A DNA stretch of 52,775 bases from a virus, in the IMG/VR virus record IMGVR_UViG_3300027894_000002, positions 1 to 52,775 of that record. One strand, given 5' to 3'. Shown piece after piece: positions 1-7,395 of this stretch. The first letter of the stretch is position 1, and each line of letters opens with the position of its first letter. Position numbers and translations under genes: made by a program. The notes beneath the pieces were generated by a model. That model saw only the letters and a list, made by a program, of their open reading frames with translations. It searched no databases and was not told the origin of the DNA.

Positions 1-30
1 GCCTGAACTGCCAAATTTGGCAGTTCAGGC
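1..30. repeat. Perfect 30-bp palindrome at the left edge (probable fold-back artefact)
   Basis: Bases 1-15 are the exact reverse complement of 16-30. Bases 10-21 are a natural 12-bp palindrome that is also present in the right-hand copy at 52650-52661. The outer nine bases (1-9) are absent there: the right copy reads tgaagcagc instead and keeps an intact reading frame. The most economical explanation is a strand-switch or assembly fold-back at the natural palindrome. A hairpin telomere is the alternative and is unlikely. Confidence 0.75.
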
Positions 31-135
31 TGCGCTTATACGCATGGCAAAACGTGAAGATCATTAAGCAGCGGACAATAAAGATGAGCCCACAGCGCAT
101 TCAACGAAAGAGGACGAGGGGTTGGCGGATGCCGG
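10..135 (+). repeat. 126-bp terminal direct repeat, left copy
   Basis: Identical to 52650-52775. It carries the 3' end of the gene that is complete at 52474-52707 and the first 52 bp of the DUF4326 gene that is complete at 84-497. Both genes become whole when the ends are joined, so this is the overlap of a circular (or circularly permuted) genome. Confidence 0.93.
11..67 (+). CDS. 3' fragment of a small early protein (duplicate of the end of 52474-52707)
   Basis: The frame reads PNLAVQAALIRMAKREDH then TAA, exactly the C-terminus of the gene complete at 52474-52707. It is a fragment only because the circular genome was opened inside this gene. It should not be counted as a separate gene. 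Confidence 0.9.
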   Translation, partial: PNLAVQAALIRMAKREDH

Positions 136-497
136 AAGGAGCGGTCTATGTCGGTCGCGGCTCTATATGGGGCAATCCGTTCGTTGTCGGGCAGCCTTGC
201 GGAATTTTTGACGGCAAGGATGGTCGGCCACTCGGAATGCACGATCAGATTGAAATTCTGATTCCGGCGCTGACGCTCGATCAAGCCGTCGAACTATATG
301 GGGATATGGTGCGCGGATTCATCAGACCGGAAATGTACCCATATGGCCACAAGTGGTCCGATACCATGCACAAACGATTCCACGGCCATCCTTCGGAAAT
401 AGCCCGCAACTTTCTTAAAGGCAGAAACCTAGCCTGCTGGTGTAATCTGGACCAACGATGCCACGCGGACGTGCTGTTAGAAATTGCAAATTGTTAA
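84..497 (+). CDS. DUF4326 domain protein
   Basis: 137 residues. The N-terminal pattern R-x-R-x-x-G-W-R-M-P with VYVGRGS-WGNPF, and a C-terminal NLACWC-LDQRCHADVLLEIA segment, are the hallmarks of the DUF4326 family, which is frequent in phages and has no established biochemical role. The C-x-C and C-H residues near the end could bind a metal (inference). I chose ATG 84 because a GTG at 54 would lie inside the upstream gene, whose stop is at 65-67. It lies in the A+T-richer early region with other small genes. The family assignment is by eye but the signature is distinctive. Confidence 0.8.
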   Translation: MSPQRIQRKRTRGWRMPEGAVYVGRGSIWGNPFVVGQPCGIFDGKDGRPLGMHDQIEILIPALTLDQAVELYGDMVRGFIRPEMYPYGHKWSDTMHKRFHGHPSEIARNFLKGRNLACWCNLDQRCHADVLLEIANC

Positions 498-519
498 TCG
501 ACGATTAGGATAACCGACG

Positions 520-696
520 ATGCCGAAGTCAGAACTTTTTGATCTAGCAGCCGAAGTGAAGGGCGAGACTGACAAGGCATGGCGCTTGTTCGACGGCATA
601 AAAACTGAGTGGGTGCCGAAGTCACAGGTTGAGGACAACGGCAACGGTACATTCACAATGCCGGAATGGCTGGCAAAAGATAAAGGGTTCATCTGA
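520..696 (+). CDS. Small phage protein (58 aa)
   Basis: 58 residues. The second half has the pattern W-V-P-K-S-Q-V followed by N-G-T-F-T-M-P-E-W-L-A-K-D-K-G, which I recognise from short phage proteins of unknown function that sit in early regions. The charged, W-containing C-terminus suggests a compact single domain. The stop overlaps the next start as TGATG at 694-698, which supports both genes. No catalytic motif is visible. Confidence 0.7.
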   Translation: MPKSELFDLAAEVKGETDKAWRLFDGIKTEWVPKSQVEDNGNGTFTMPEWLAKDKGFI

Positions 697-989
697 TGGT
701 CGAGCGCGTCCACATTCCCTACAGCGACAAAATCGCGCCCGGCCATTGGTACGTTTCGACTGAGGGCGATCTTTGGCACCGCTGTCCTAAATGCAAGACC
801 GCAAGTGCAATGGTCAATCATTCCGTTACGGCGGGGGGTGAGGTCAACGCTTCAATCGCCTGCTTTCCGCCGTGCGACTATCACGTTTGGGGCATCCTCG
901 ATGGGTGGACGCGCGGTGAGAAGGAAGCCGGAAAACAAGTAAACTGTGAACATGGCCTAGTAAACTGCTCAACTTGTAGAGCCGACTGA
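696..989 (+). CDS. Zinc-ribbon-like hypothetical protein
   Basis: 97 residues with a CPKC pair near residue 30, a PPC-x-x-H segment near residue 60, and a C-terminal CEHG...CSTC pair. The layout is G-H-W-Y-V-S, then a hydrophilic strand, CxxC, a polar stretch and a Cys/His-rich return. It resembles small metal-binding phage proteins such as the DUF6527 type, but the match is not firm. Metal binding is inferred from cysteine spacing only. The gene is translationally coupled to the one upstream through TGATG. Confidence 0.65.
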   Translation: MVERVHIPYSDKIAPGHWYVSTEGDLWHRCPKCKTASAMVNHSVTAGGEVNASIACFPPCDYHVWGILDGWTRGEKEAGKQVNCEHGLVNCSTCRAD

Positions 990-1005
990 TACTAAGGAGA
1001 GGACA

Positions 1006-1200
1006 ATGGTAGCCGTCGAAGAAAAACCACGCTTTGAACTTCGCCATGGAAAGTTCGGTGCATATTTTCACGACACAAAGCGCGGCGGCAAAGACGGCTT
1101 CCAAATGCCGCTTGATCATGTGCTGGATAAACTGAATCGACTTGAAGAATATACGAAACGCCTAGCGCGGGCGAACAAGGGCCGAAAAAATACGTTCTGA
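1006..1200 (+). CDS. Hypothetical early protein (64 aa)
   Basis: 64 residues, strongly basic (about a quarter Lys/Arg), with a predicted helical second half (LDHVLDKLNRLEEYTKRLARANK). A good ribosome binding site, aaggagagg, sits six bases before the ATG. The small basic helical protein could bind nucleic acid or a host protein. I recognise no family. It is part of the rightward run of small early genes. Confidence 0.65.
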   Translation: MVAVEEKPRFELRHGKFGAYFHDTKRGGKDGFQMPLDHVLDKLNRLEEYTKRLARANKGRKNTF

Positions 1201-1226
1201 AAACCCTTATGGGGTGGAGAATATCG

Positions 1227-1406
1227 ATGACAGAAAGAGAAAAAGTAGTACGAGAATTGATGGATGCTTGGCATCAAAAAGTTCTCGACGATTTTTTAGA
1301 AAACATTGTGGGAATTATCGCCAATCTCCCACTTGAAAAAACCGCACCTGAAATGCGCTTAGCTGCCGTAAACGCCGTTCGCAACTTAGTAATTGGCATC
1401 GGCTAA
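1227..1406 (+). CDS. Hypothetical early protein (59 aa)
   Basis: 59 residues, mostly amphipathic helix. An in-frame ATG at 1209 would add MGWRIS, but ATG 1227 has a ggtggag sequence upstream at workable spacing. No recognised motif. It is followed by about 40 bp without coding potential before the next small gene. Confidence 0.55.
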   Translation: MTEREKVVRELMDAWHQKVLDDFLENIVGIIANLPLEKTAPEMRLAAVNAVRNLVIGIG

Positions 1407-1445
1407 CAGTGTTAATGACGCGACACCATCTTTAAAGGGATTGAA

Positions 1446-1733
1446 ATGACAGAACTTAAAACAATGCCAATCACCTACTATTGCAACTCAGATGGCGAGC
1501 CATGGGCACTATTTACCGAAGGTCATGTTAGCCTTGATTCCTTCAAATCTGCCGTCGCAAACCGAAACGGTGAATTTCCAGATGAGCGCGAGATTGGCAT
1601 GGCAGAGCTTGGCCATTTTTATATGTGTGACGTTGGAGACGAAAACGACGATGACCACGACCCGGATTATTCATGGCATTGGTGTGCCAAGGATGATCCG
1701 GGGGCCATCGCAGTAACGGGATACAAGTTCTGA
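1446..1733 (+). CDS. Acidic hypothetical protein (95 aa)
   Basis: 95 residues with a very acidic patch (DVGDENDDDHDPD near residues 62-74). Small, highly acidic early phage proteins sometimes act as DNA mimics or inhibitors of host enzymes. Nothing here proves that, and I name it only as a testable idea. The start follows aaagggattga. It is more A+T-rich than the structural genes. Confidence 0.6.
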   Translation: MTELKTMPITYYCNSDGEPWALFTEGHVSLDSFKSAVANRNGEFPDEREIGMAELGHFYMCDVGDENDDDHDPDYSWHWCAKDDPGAIAVTGYKF

Positions 1734-1770
1734 GATTTGTTGTTGCGCCCTAAGCATCAAGGAGAGTGAA

Positions 1771-1848
1771 ATGAGCAGCGGATTTTCATACGTCTTCACA
1801 GGGCTTGGTGGGGCACTGGCAACAGGAACCATGCTGCTGCTACGGTAA
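1771..1848 (+). CDS. Micropeptide with one hydrophobic segment (25 aa)
   Basis: A 25-codon frame, largely hydrophobic and Gly/Ala-rich (VFTGLGGALATGTMLLLR). It is preceded by an excellent ribosome binding site (aaggagagtga before the ATG), which is the main reason to list it. It is long enough for one short membrane helix. Too short for homology; function unknown. Confidence 0.5.
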   Translation: MSSGFSYVFTGLGGALATGTMLLLR

Positions 1849-1889
1849 ACGACACCAGAACATGCGCTGTTCTTTTTAGGAGGAGCCGT

Positions 1890-1961
1890 ATGTGCTCTCG
1901 CTATCCATTGGGCCGGGTCGCGTCCCGGGTCGCTTGGGCAAATGCGCAAACCGCCGCATAA
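1890..1961 (+). CDS. Micropeptide / possible leader peptide (23 aa)
   Basis: A 23-codon frame with a near-perfect Shine-Dalgarno (taggaggag, five to six bases before the ATG). It ends 11 bases before the ATG of the next gene. The encoded peptide has four arginines and ends in AQTAA. Its strong initiation signal and close coupling fit either a real micropeptide or a translational leader for the gene at 1973. Confidence 0.45.
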   Translation: MCSRYPLGRVASRVAWANAQTAA

Positions 1962-1972
1962 GGATTTACACG

Positions 1973-2197
1973 ATGTGGGTTTTAGCCTCTGACGATGAGC
2001 TGCCAAGCCGCTTTTCAAATCCACGCTGCGAGGACTTTCGCGTGATATGCAGCAACGGTTTTGATGGCAACATTTCGCTCGGTTCGGCTTTTCTACACAG
2101 GCCGAGTAGTTGGCCCCAGTGCTTTCCAAAAGGCACGGACGATGATGCGTGCTGCACAACTGTCATAATTCGGCGCGTGCCGGATGCTATTGGCTAG
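1973..2197 (+). CDS. Hypothetical protein, Cys/Trp-containing (74 aa)
   Basis: 74 residues beginning MWVLASDDELP. ATG 1973 has aaggatttacacg upstream and follows the micropeptide stop at 1959-1961. A longer in-frame extension upstream exists but runs through the micropeptide and lacks a site. Contains CF, DDDACC and several serines; no recognised family. Confidence 0.55.
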   Translation: MWVLASDDELPSRFSNPRCEDFRVICSNGFDGNISLGSAFLHRPSSWPQCFPKGTDDDACCTTVIIRRVPDAIG

Positions 2198-2206
2198 GAA
2201 ATGCGG

Positions 2207-2533
2207 ATGACCGAATACAAATTGAACGACGAGCAATGGTGCTTCCTCGATCTGCTTATGCGGGCGCGTCAGAAGGGCATCCAGAAGCTCAGCCGCCTTG
2301 AAATACTCAATTCACCACAACTACCGCATGGAGCCGCACTGAAGCTAACATGGGCGGCCCTGACCATGCCGAGTGATCTAGTGATCATGATCGGGCAGCA
2401 TGACTTTTCCATCACTGCGGCAGGTGTGAGCCTGTACAACCTTCGCTTTGGCACAGCAGTTAAAGCAGCAACCCCGACCGAGATCGCCGACGCGGTGAAC
2501 TATCTGCCGGGACCGGAGCACTACCAGAACTGA
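2207..2533 (+). CDS. Hypothetical early protein (108 aa)
   Basis: 108 residues. ATG 2207 is preferred over ATG 2201 because aggaa lies about seven bases before 2207 but directly abuts 2201. The sequence is a mixed alpha/beta pattern with a helical N-terminal half and a C-terminal AATPTEIADAVNYLPGPEHY. I do not recognise it. It is the last gene of the small-gene run before the replication genes. Confidence 0.6.
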   Translation: MTEYKLNDEQWCFLDLLMRARQKGIQKLSRLEILNSPQLPHGAALKLTWAALTMPSDLVIMIGQHDFSITAAGVSLYNLRFGTAVKAATPTEIADAVNYLPGPEHYQN

Positions 2534-2635
2534 ATTATACTTTCGTGTCGTAATGATCGCCCGCAAATTAAAAATTTAGTTCCCCTGTAGCGTTGCGTTG
2601 ATCTGAAAATTAGCCGCAACCGAGGACGCGCGCGC

Positions 2636-2965
2636 ATGAGCTCGCAGCCTGCCGCTACAGTATTGCCCTACGTCTCGCCGGATACCGACGAGCCGGATGA
2701 GGCCGACAATCCGTTCGCGCCGATCGTCATGGTGCCGATCGCCGGCGGCTTTCGGGCGATGCTTGGCTCCAATGAGCTCGGCCAGGTGCGGGAACACGAT
2801 GCTGGCAAATTTCTCGCCTTCTGGCGTTCGTTCCTGCCAAGCGATGATCGCACGCCACGGCCGGTTTCCTCGATCGAGTTCGGTCAGCAGCGGCTCGCTG
2901 AGGCGGTGCGCGACTGGTTTGCCCGCTGCGGTCATCCGCTGCCGAAGCCAGGAGATCGGCGGTGA
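2636..2965 (+). CDS. Hypothetical protein upstream of primase (109 aa)
   Basis: 109 residues with an acidic, proline-containing N-terminus and a helical C-terminal half. From here G+C rises to the level of the structural region. It starts a tightly coupled operon: 2636, 2962, 3135, 3374 and the primase all overlap by four bases. The roughly 100 bp before it (2534-2635) is A+T-rich and non-coding, and could hold the promoter for the replication operon. Confidence 0.65.
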   Translation: MSSQPAATVLPYVSPDTDEPDEADNPFAPIVMVPIAGGFRAMLGSNELGQVREHDAGKFLAFWRSFLPSDDRTPRPVSSIEFGQQRLAEAVRDWFARCGHPLPKPGDRR

Positions 2966-3138
2966 CCGACAAGCCAGCCACGCGCGCGCTGCAGGTCGAG
3001 ATCCCCGACGGCATGGATCCGGCGCTCGCCAAGTTTGTCGAGCGCTTTGCGCAGGCCATGGCGCGCGAGCTGCACGCTGCGGAGCAGGTTTTTAGTCACC
3101 ACGACGTCGTGATCGAGATTGAAGAGGTGCGGGCATGA
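2962..3138 (+). CDS. Hypothetical protein, GTG start (58 aa)
   Basis: 58 residues from a GTG that overlaps the upstream stop as GTGA; its own stop overlaps the next ATG as ATGA. The sequence is mostly helical and acidic at the end (HHDVVIEIEEVRA). The coupled overlaps on both sides are the main support. No recognised family; probably an accessory of the replication operon. Confidence 0.65.
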   Translation: MTDKPATRALQVEIPDGMDPALAKFVERFAQAMARELHAAEQVFSHHDVVIEIEEVRA

Positions 3139-3377
3139 CGGAAACAAATGTCGCCGCGCCGATGACCTTCGCGCGCATGCGCGATCGCTTGCTGCTCGAT
3201 ATAGCCGCCGCCGAGCAATCACTGGCGATCGTGGCGAGCCTCGAGGCGAAAGGCACGCCGGCGGATCCAGTGCCGGCGCGTGCCTGTTTGGTTGAGCGTG
3301 AGGCGCTGCTGCGGCTGTTCGATAAGGCAACCGGCGACAAAGCAATCCGCGATCTGCTCAACGGGAAAAAATCATGA
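3135..3377 (+). CDS. Hypothetical protein (80 aa)
   Basis: 80 residues, almost entirely helical with heptad-like leucines, ending in the basic NGKKS. Coupled by ATGA to both neighbours. It lies in the replication operon just upstream of the primase, so a DNA-replication accessory role is possible but unproven. Confidence 0.65.
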   Translation: MTETNVAAPMTFARMRDRLLLDIAAAEQSLAIVASLEAKGTPADPVPARACLVEREALLRLFDKATGDKAIRDLLNGKKS

Positions 3378-3583
3378 CCGCGCAGATCTACGTTAAGCCG
3401 CGAACGCGGATCTGGATGCGGTCATGCGATGGCGCGCTGCCTTCGGTGACGCCGTGCTGGAAAAACAAAGTGTACGCCTATGCGCTACAATGTTTTTGGG
3501 TCGCCGCTGGCCCCGATCGTCAGCGCTATTGGGACTATCTGCCCTATGCCGACAATGACGGCGATCCGATGGGGTGCATGTGA
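3374..3583 (+). CDS. Hypothetical protein (69 aa)
   Basis: 69 residues, rich in Trp/Tyr/Cys (W14, W29, W42, W53), with ATGA and GTGA overlaps to its neighbours. The composition resembles small beta-rich phage proteins. No family recognised. Position immediately before the primase suggests co-translation with it. Confidence 0.6.
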   Translation: MTAQIYVKPRTRIWMRSCDGALPSVTPCWKNKVYAYALQCFWVAAGPDRQRYWDYLPYADNDGDPMGCM

Positions 3584-6423
3584 CGTCAGCGCGTATCACC
3601 GAAGCCGAGCTCGAGGATCTAAAGCAGCGCAATCCGTGCGATGTGGTCGCTGGCGCTTGGGTCAGCTTGCGCCGGCACGGCCAGAAGATGATCGGGCCGT
3701 GCCCGCTGCATTCGCCGGATCCGCACGCGCGGGATTCAACGAGCTTTGAATGCGACGCCGATGGCTGGGTCTGTGCCACATGCGCCGATGGCGGCGACGT
3801 CATCAAGCTGGTGGCGCTGCGCGAGAACCTCGACCCGCAAAAGGACTTCCGCAAGGTCATCGAAATCCTCGGCGGTAAACGCGAGCTGGTGCCGGGCGAG
3901 GCGGCGCTGGCCGACGCGCACCGCGCCGAGCTGCGCGCCCAGCGTGATCGCGAAAACCAGAACTACCGCGAACGCGAGCGGCAACGGCTGTGGCGGGATA
4001 TTTGGGCGCTGGCGATCGGCATCGCTAATACGCCGGCCGAGGCCTACCTGACCTTGCGCCAGGTGGTGGCGCCGGCGACCTCGCCGATGCGGCTCAAATA
4101 TCTCGCCAACTGTCCCATGTACGCGACCGGGTCGCCGGGCGCCAAGCCGGTGCACACAGGGCCGGCCTTGCTGGCGGCGATCGTCGGCGCCGACGGACGC
4201 TTTTGCGGTCTGCACATCACTTGGCTCGATCTCGATCGTCCGAAAGGCAAGGCCGAGATTGTGGATCCCGCCGGCGCCGTGCTTTTGCCGGCCAAGAAGG
4301 TGCGCGGTTCGAAGGCGGGCGGGCGCATTGAGCTCTTGCCGCGGTCGGCACCGCGGCGCCTGGTGATCGGCGAAGGCATCGAGAAGGTGCTCGCCGTCTT
4401 GAACGCGCACGAGCGCGGCGGCCGCGATATCGCCGACACGGCGTTCTGGTCGTGCGTCGATCTCGGCAACATGGGCGGCAAGGCGGCCGAGACGGTGCCG
4501 CACCCGACGCTGAAAGACGCCGCCAACCGCACCCGGCGCATACCCGGGCCACTGCCGGATCTGACAAAGCCCGGGCTTACCATTCCTGAATCCGTCGACG
4601 ACATCGTGCTGCTCGGCGACTCGACTTCCGATCGCTTCCTGACCGAATGCACGATCGCTCGCGCCGCGGCGCGCTTTGCCAAGCAAGGCCGCAATGTGCG
4701 CGTCGCCTGGGCACTGGCGGGCCAGGATTTTGACGAAACGCTCGGCGAGGAAGCTGGCGCCGACAAGATCCTGGCGATCATCGATGCCGCGGCGCCACCC
4801 GTGCCGATCGTCATGTCGACCCCCGCACCCCTGCAATCGCGTACACTTCGAAAGAAAGCCAAACCCTCCCAAATGGGAGGCGGTGCTGTAGAGCAGCCTG
4901 ACAAGGGGAGCGGGGGCGACGACGATCTTGACGAGCGGCTGGCCTTTTATCCGCAGACTGACTTGGGCAACGCCGAACGCTTCCGCGAGCGCAACGTCGG
5001 CAAGATCCTGTGGTGTCCGGCGCTCGGCTGGCTCGCCTGGGACGGCAAGCGCTGGTCGCGCGAGGCCGCCGAAGAGGCGGTCAAGATCGCCGAGCACAAG
5101 ACGGTGCGCGCGATCCAGAACGAGTCGAAGGCGGTCAAGGGCACCAAGCTCGACAAGCTTATGGGCTACGAGCGCGACGGCAAGCCGATCTATCTGTCCG
5201 ACAAGCTGAAAAAATGGGGCCGGGCCTCGGAAGCCGCCAACAAGTTGAACGCGATCTCGCGCCGCGCCGGGCCCTACATGCACATCGCGCCGTCGAAACT
5301 CGATGCCGACCGCTTCATGATCAACTGCAACAACGGCACCCTGGTGGTGCGGCGCAATCTGGACGGCGATTGCATTTCGTTCGTGCCGCACAACCCAGCC
5401 GACCTGATCACCAAGCTGATCCCGGTCGACTACGACCCGGCCGCGACCTGCCCGCATTACGATAAATTCCTGGCCGAGGTGCAGCCGCGCGACAGCGCCC
5501 GCATCTTCCTGCACCAATGGTTCGGCCTATCTCTGACCGGCGACACCACTGAGCAAAAGCTCTTGTTCCTGCACGGCAAGGGCAAGAACGGTAAGACCAC
5601 GCTGCTGCAGGTCATCGGCCACGTCGCCGGCGACTATTCCAAGGCACTGCCGATCGAGACGTTTCTCGACCAGGGCCGCGGCCGCAACGCTGGCCAGGCG
5701 ACGCCCGATCTCGCGATCCTGCCCGGCGTGCGTTACCTGCAGACGTCGGAACCGGAACGCGGGGCGAAACTCGCCGAGGCGCTGATCAAGCTGGCGACCG
5801 GCGGCGATCCGATCCAGGCGCGTCATCTGCAGCGCGACTATTTCGAGTTCATGCCGCAGTTCAAGCTGACCATGTCGGGCAACTACAAGCCCAAGATCGA
5901 GGGCACCGACGAGGGCATCTGGCGCCGCGTGGTGCTAGTGCCGTGGGAAGTCACGATCGAGAAGCCCGATAAGGAACTGCTCGGCAAACTGCGGCTCGAG
6001 GCCTCGGGTATTCTTAACAGGCTGCTGGACGGCCTCAGAGATTGGCTGGATCGCGGCCTGGTGCTGCCGGCAGAGGTGGTGCAGGCCACGCAAGAATTCC
6101 GCGCCGACAGCGATCCGATTGGCCGCTTTCTCGCCGCCTGCACCCGGGCCACGCCCGGCAGCCGTACCCAAGGCAGTGAACTGCACAAGGTCTTTCTGGC
6201 CTGGGCCAAAGCCAGCGGCGAGCGGGAATCGACCGTCACCTATTTCGGCCGTGCCTTAAGCGAGCGCGGCATCGCCTGGAAACATTCAAACGTCAACTGG
6301 TGGCTCGGCATCGAGCTCGTGAAAAGCGTCAACGACTTTGTCGATCACGAAGGCAATCCGCTGCGGCTGACCGATAAGCCGTCAACCGAAACGACAGTCA
6401 GAGAGGACGAATTCATCGGCTGA
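3580..6423 (+). CDS. DNA primase/SF3 helicase (CHC2-Toprim-D5 type)
   Basis: A 947-residue replication initiator combining primase and helicase. A CHC2-like zinc finger lies near residues 41-68 (C-P-L-H ... C-A-T-C). A Toprim-like segment with LVIGEGIE lies near 261-268. A D5-type N-terminal region covers roughly 430-620. A superfamily 3 helicase follows with Walker A GKGKNGKTT near 664-672. Such proteins prime and unwind at the replication origin of phages and P4-like elements. GTG 3580 gives the GTGA overlap seen throughout this operon; GTG 3574 is an alternative. No DNA polymerase gene is present, so elongation must use the host replisome. An iteron-like array follows directly downstream. 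Confidence 0.92.
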   Translation: MTSARITEAELEDLKQRNPCDVVAGAWVSLRRHGQKMIGPCPLHSPDPHARDSTSFECDADGWVCATCADGGDVIKLVALRENLDPQKDFRKVIEILGGKRELVPGEAALADAHRAELRAQRDRENQNYRERERQRLWRDIWALAIGIANTPAEAYLTLRQVVAPATSPMRLKYLANCPMYATGSPGAKPVHTGPALLAAIVGADGRFCGLHITWLDLDRPKGKAEIVDPAGAVLLPAKKVRGSKAGGRIELLPRSAPRRLVIGEGIEKVLAVLNAHERGGRDIADTAFWSCVDLGNMGGKAAETVPHPTLKDAANRTRRIPGPLPDLTKPGLTIPESVDDIVLLGDSTSDRFLTECTIARAAARFAKQGRNVRVAWALAGQDFDETLGEEAGADKILAIIDAAAPPVPIVMSTPAPLQSRTLRKKAKPSQMGGGAVEQPDKGSGGDDDLDERLAFYPQTDLGNAERFRERNVGKILWCPALGWLAWDGKRWSREAAEEAVKIAEHKTVRAIQNESKAVKGTKLDKLMGYERDGKPIYLSDKLKKWGRASEAANKLNAISRRAGPYMHIAPSKLDADRFMINCNNGTLVVRRNLDGDCISFVPHNPADLITKLIPVDYDPAATCPHYDKFLAEVQPRDSARIFLHQWFGLSLTGDTTEQKLLFLHGKGKNGKTTLLQVIGHVAGDYSKALPIETFLDQGRGRNAGQATPDLAILPGVRYLQTSEPERGAKLAEALIKLATGGDPIQARHLQRDYFEFMPQFKLTMSGNYKPKIEGTDEGIWRRVVLVPWEVTIEKPDKELLGKLRLEASGILNRLLDGLRDWLDRGLVLPAEVVQATQEFRADSDPIGRFLAACTRATPGSRTQGSELHKVFLAWAKASGERESTVTYFGRALSERGIAWKHSNVNWWLGIELVKSVNDFVDHEGNPLRLTDKPSTETTVREDEFIG

Positions 6424-6683
6424 ACTATCCCAACTATCCCAATTTGGGACAGTTAGCGATTTTTCTAAGTGCCTGATCGGTCAGGCAACGGGACAGTTCG
6501 GGATAGTTGGGACAGTTTTGCAGCAATGGACTCACATGCGCGCGTGTGTGTGAAGAACATAAGCAAATAACTATCCCAACTATCCCAAACTCTCCCGTCA
6601 ATTCAAAAAGTCCTTGGTTTTATTGGGCTTTTTGCATGCGGGACAGTAGCCGTGCGTTTTAAGAGTGGGACACAAACTATCCC
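6423..6683. repeat. Array of twelve 9-bp iteron-like repeats (candidate replication origin)
   Basis: Copies of AACTATCCC or close variants occur in both orientations. Top-strand AACTATCCC starts at 6423, 6432, 6569, 6578 and 6675, with a variant AACTCTCCC at 6588. Inverted copies GGGATAGTT or GGGACAGTT start at 6446, 6490, 6500 and 6509, with weaker copies at 6640 and 6667. Three pairs abut with no gap (6423/6432, 6500/6509, 6569/6578). The array lies in non-coding DNA immediately after the primase/helicase gene, the classic position of an iteron origin. It could instead be an operator cluster for a DNA-binding regulator. Confidence 0.7.
6604..6634 (+). terminator. Possible weak intrinsic terminator after the primase gene
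   Basis: caaaaagtcc / gggctttttg can form a 10-bp stem with one G-U pair around an 11-base loop, ending in five T. The G+C part of the stem is short, so it may be a weak or bidirectional terminator. It sits inside the repeat array. Confidence 0.4.
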
Positions 6684-6685
6684 GT

Positions 6686-6718
6686 CGATCACTGGTGGCA
6701 AATTGCCACCAGTGATCG
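6686..6718. promoter_or_regulatory. 33-bp near-perfect palindrome upstream of the NusG-like gene (candidate operator)
   Basis: Two 16-base arms (6686-6701 and 6703-6718, core CACTGGTGGC) around a single central base. It lies 20 bases before the start of the NusG-like gene and is not followed by a T-run, so it does not look like a terminator. A dimeric regulator site or an mRNA hairpin controlling translation are both possible. Confidence 0.6.
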
Positions 6719-6738
6719 CCAGCAAAAAGAGGTTGAGG

Positions 6739-7395
6739 ATGATGGACAAGCAAGCGGTTGCGCGTACCGCGCTGGTGGCGGCGGCGGAAGAGGACGAGCG
6801 GCACCATGCCCAGCAACGCGCCGAGAACGACGCGCTGCGATCGTGGCATCTGGTGCAGATATCGGCCAAGCAGTCGACACTGGCCAAACATCACCTCGAG
6901 CGCAGCGGCTACGGGTTTTATTATCCGCAGTTGCGCACGTTGTTCGTGCCGCCAGCGCGCAAGCTCTCGCGCGCCCAGCGCAAGATGCGCCACCTGATGG
7001 TGCGCGAGAAGATCGAACCGTTCTTCCCCGGCTACAGTTTCGTACGCTTCGACGTGCAGCGCGACCCTTGGCACGACATTTTCAAGCTGGTCGGCGTCTA
7101 TGGCATCGCCTGCGAGCAGAACATGCCGCGCGTCATGTCGGACGAATTCATTAGCCAGCTCAAAAACCGGGAGGTTAACGGTGCCATTCCGGGCGAGACG
7201 CCGGTCGAGGAAATATTCTTGCGTGTCGGCGATGAGGCGCGGTTTCACTCGGGCCCGCTCAGCGGGTTCACAGGCCGGGTTGACCATATAGACAGCAACG
7301 GGAGAATCAGATTACTACTGCCCCTGTTCGGAAGCGTTGAAACATTCCTAGACGAAGTCGACAAGGCACCAGCCACACACCTAGCCACGGGGTAG
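6739..7395 (+). CDS. NusG/RfaH-family transcription elongation factor (phage-encoded)
   Basis: 218 residues with the two-domain NusG plan. A charged N-terminal extension is followed by an NGN-like domain from about residue 36 (WHLVQIS), including the diagnostic FFPGYSFVRF at about 95-104. A KOW-containing C-terminal domain covers about 162-200 (R-V-G-D, then GFTGRV and a beta return). NusG proteins bind the RNA polymerase clamp helices. Specialised paralogues such as RfaH act at particular operons and suppress pausing and termination. The gene lies after the replication genes and before three consecutive terminators that guard the late genes, so a role as late-gene antiterminator is a reasonable inference. 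ATG 6739 has aagagg seven bases upstream; ATG 6742 is an alternative. Confidence 0.87.
   Translation: MMDKQAVARTALVAAAEEDERHHAQQRAENDALRSWHLVQISAKQSTLAKHHLERSGYGFYYPQLRTLFVPPARKLSRAQRKMRHLMVREKIEPFFPGYSFVRFDVQRDPWHDIFKLVGVYGIACEQNMPRVMSDEFISQLKNREVNGAIPGETPVEEIFLRVGDEARFHSGPLSGFTGRVDHIDSNGRIRLLLPLFGSVETFLDEVDKAPATHLATG

Noticed and set aside
1-30. Hairpin telomere (protelomerase-type linear plasmid-prophage end)
   Set aside because: No protelomerase gene, the palindrome is only 30 bp, and the second copy of the junction reads normally through an intact gene. Circular closure plus fold-back explains all observations.
3736-5517. 593-codon open frame on the bottom strand inside the primase gene
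   Set aside because: It is a G+C-driven shadow of the primase codons, with low-complexity R/V/H/A sequence and no motif; the top-strand frame has clear zinc-finger, Toprim and Walker signatures.
6652-6738. N-terminal extension of the NusG-like protein back to 6652
   Set aside because: It would translate through the 33-bp palindrome and the last iteron copy, lacks a ribosome binding site, and adds nothing similar to NusG; ATG 6739 fits better.
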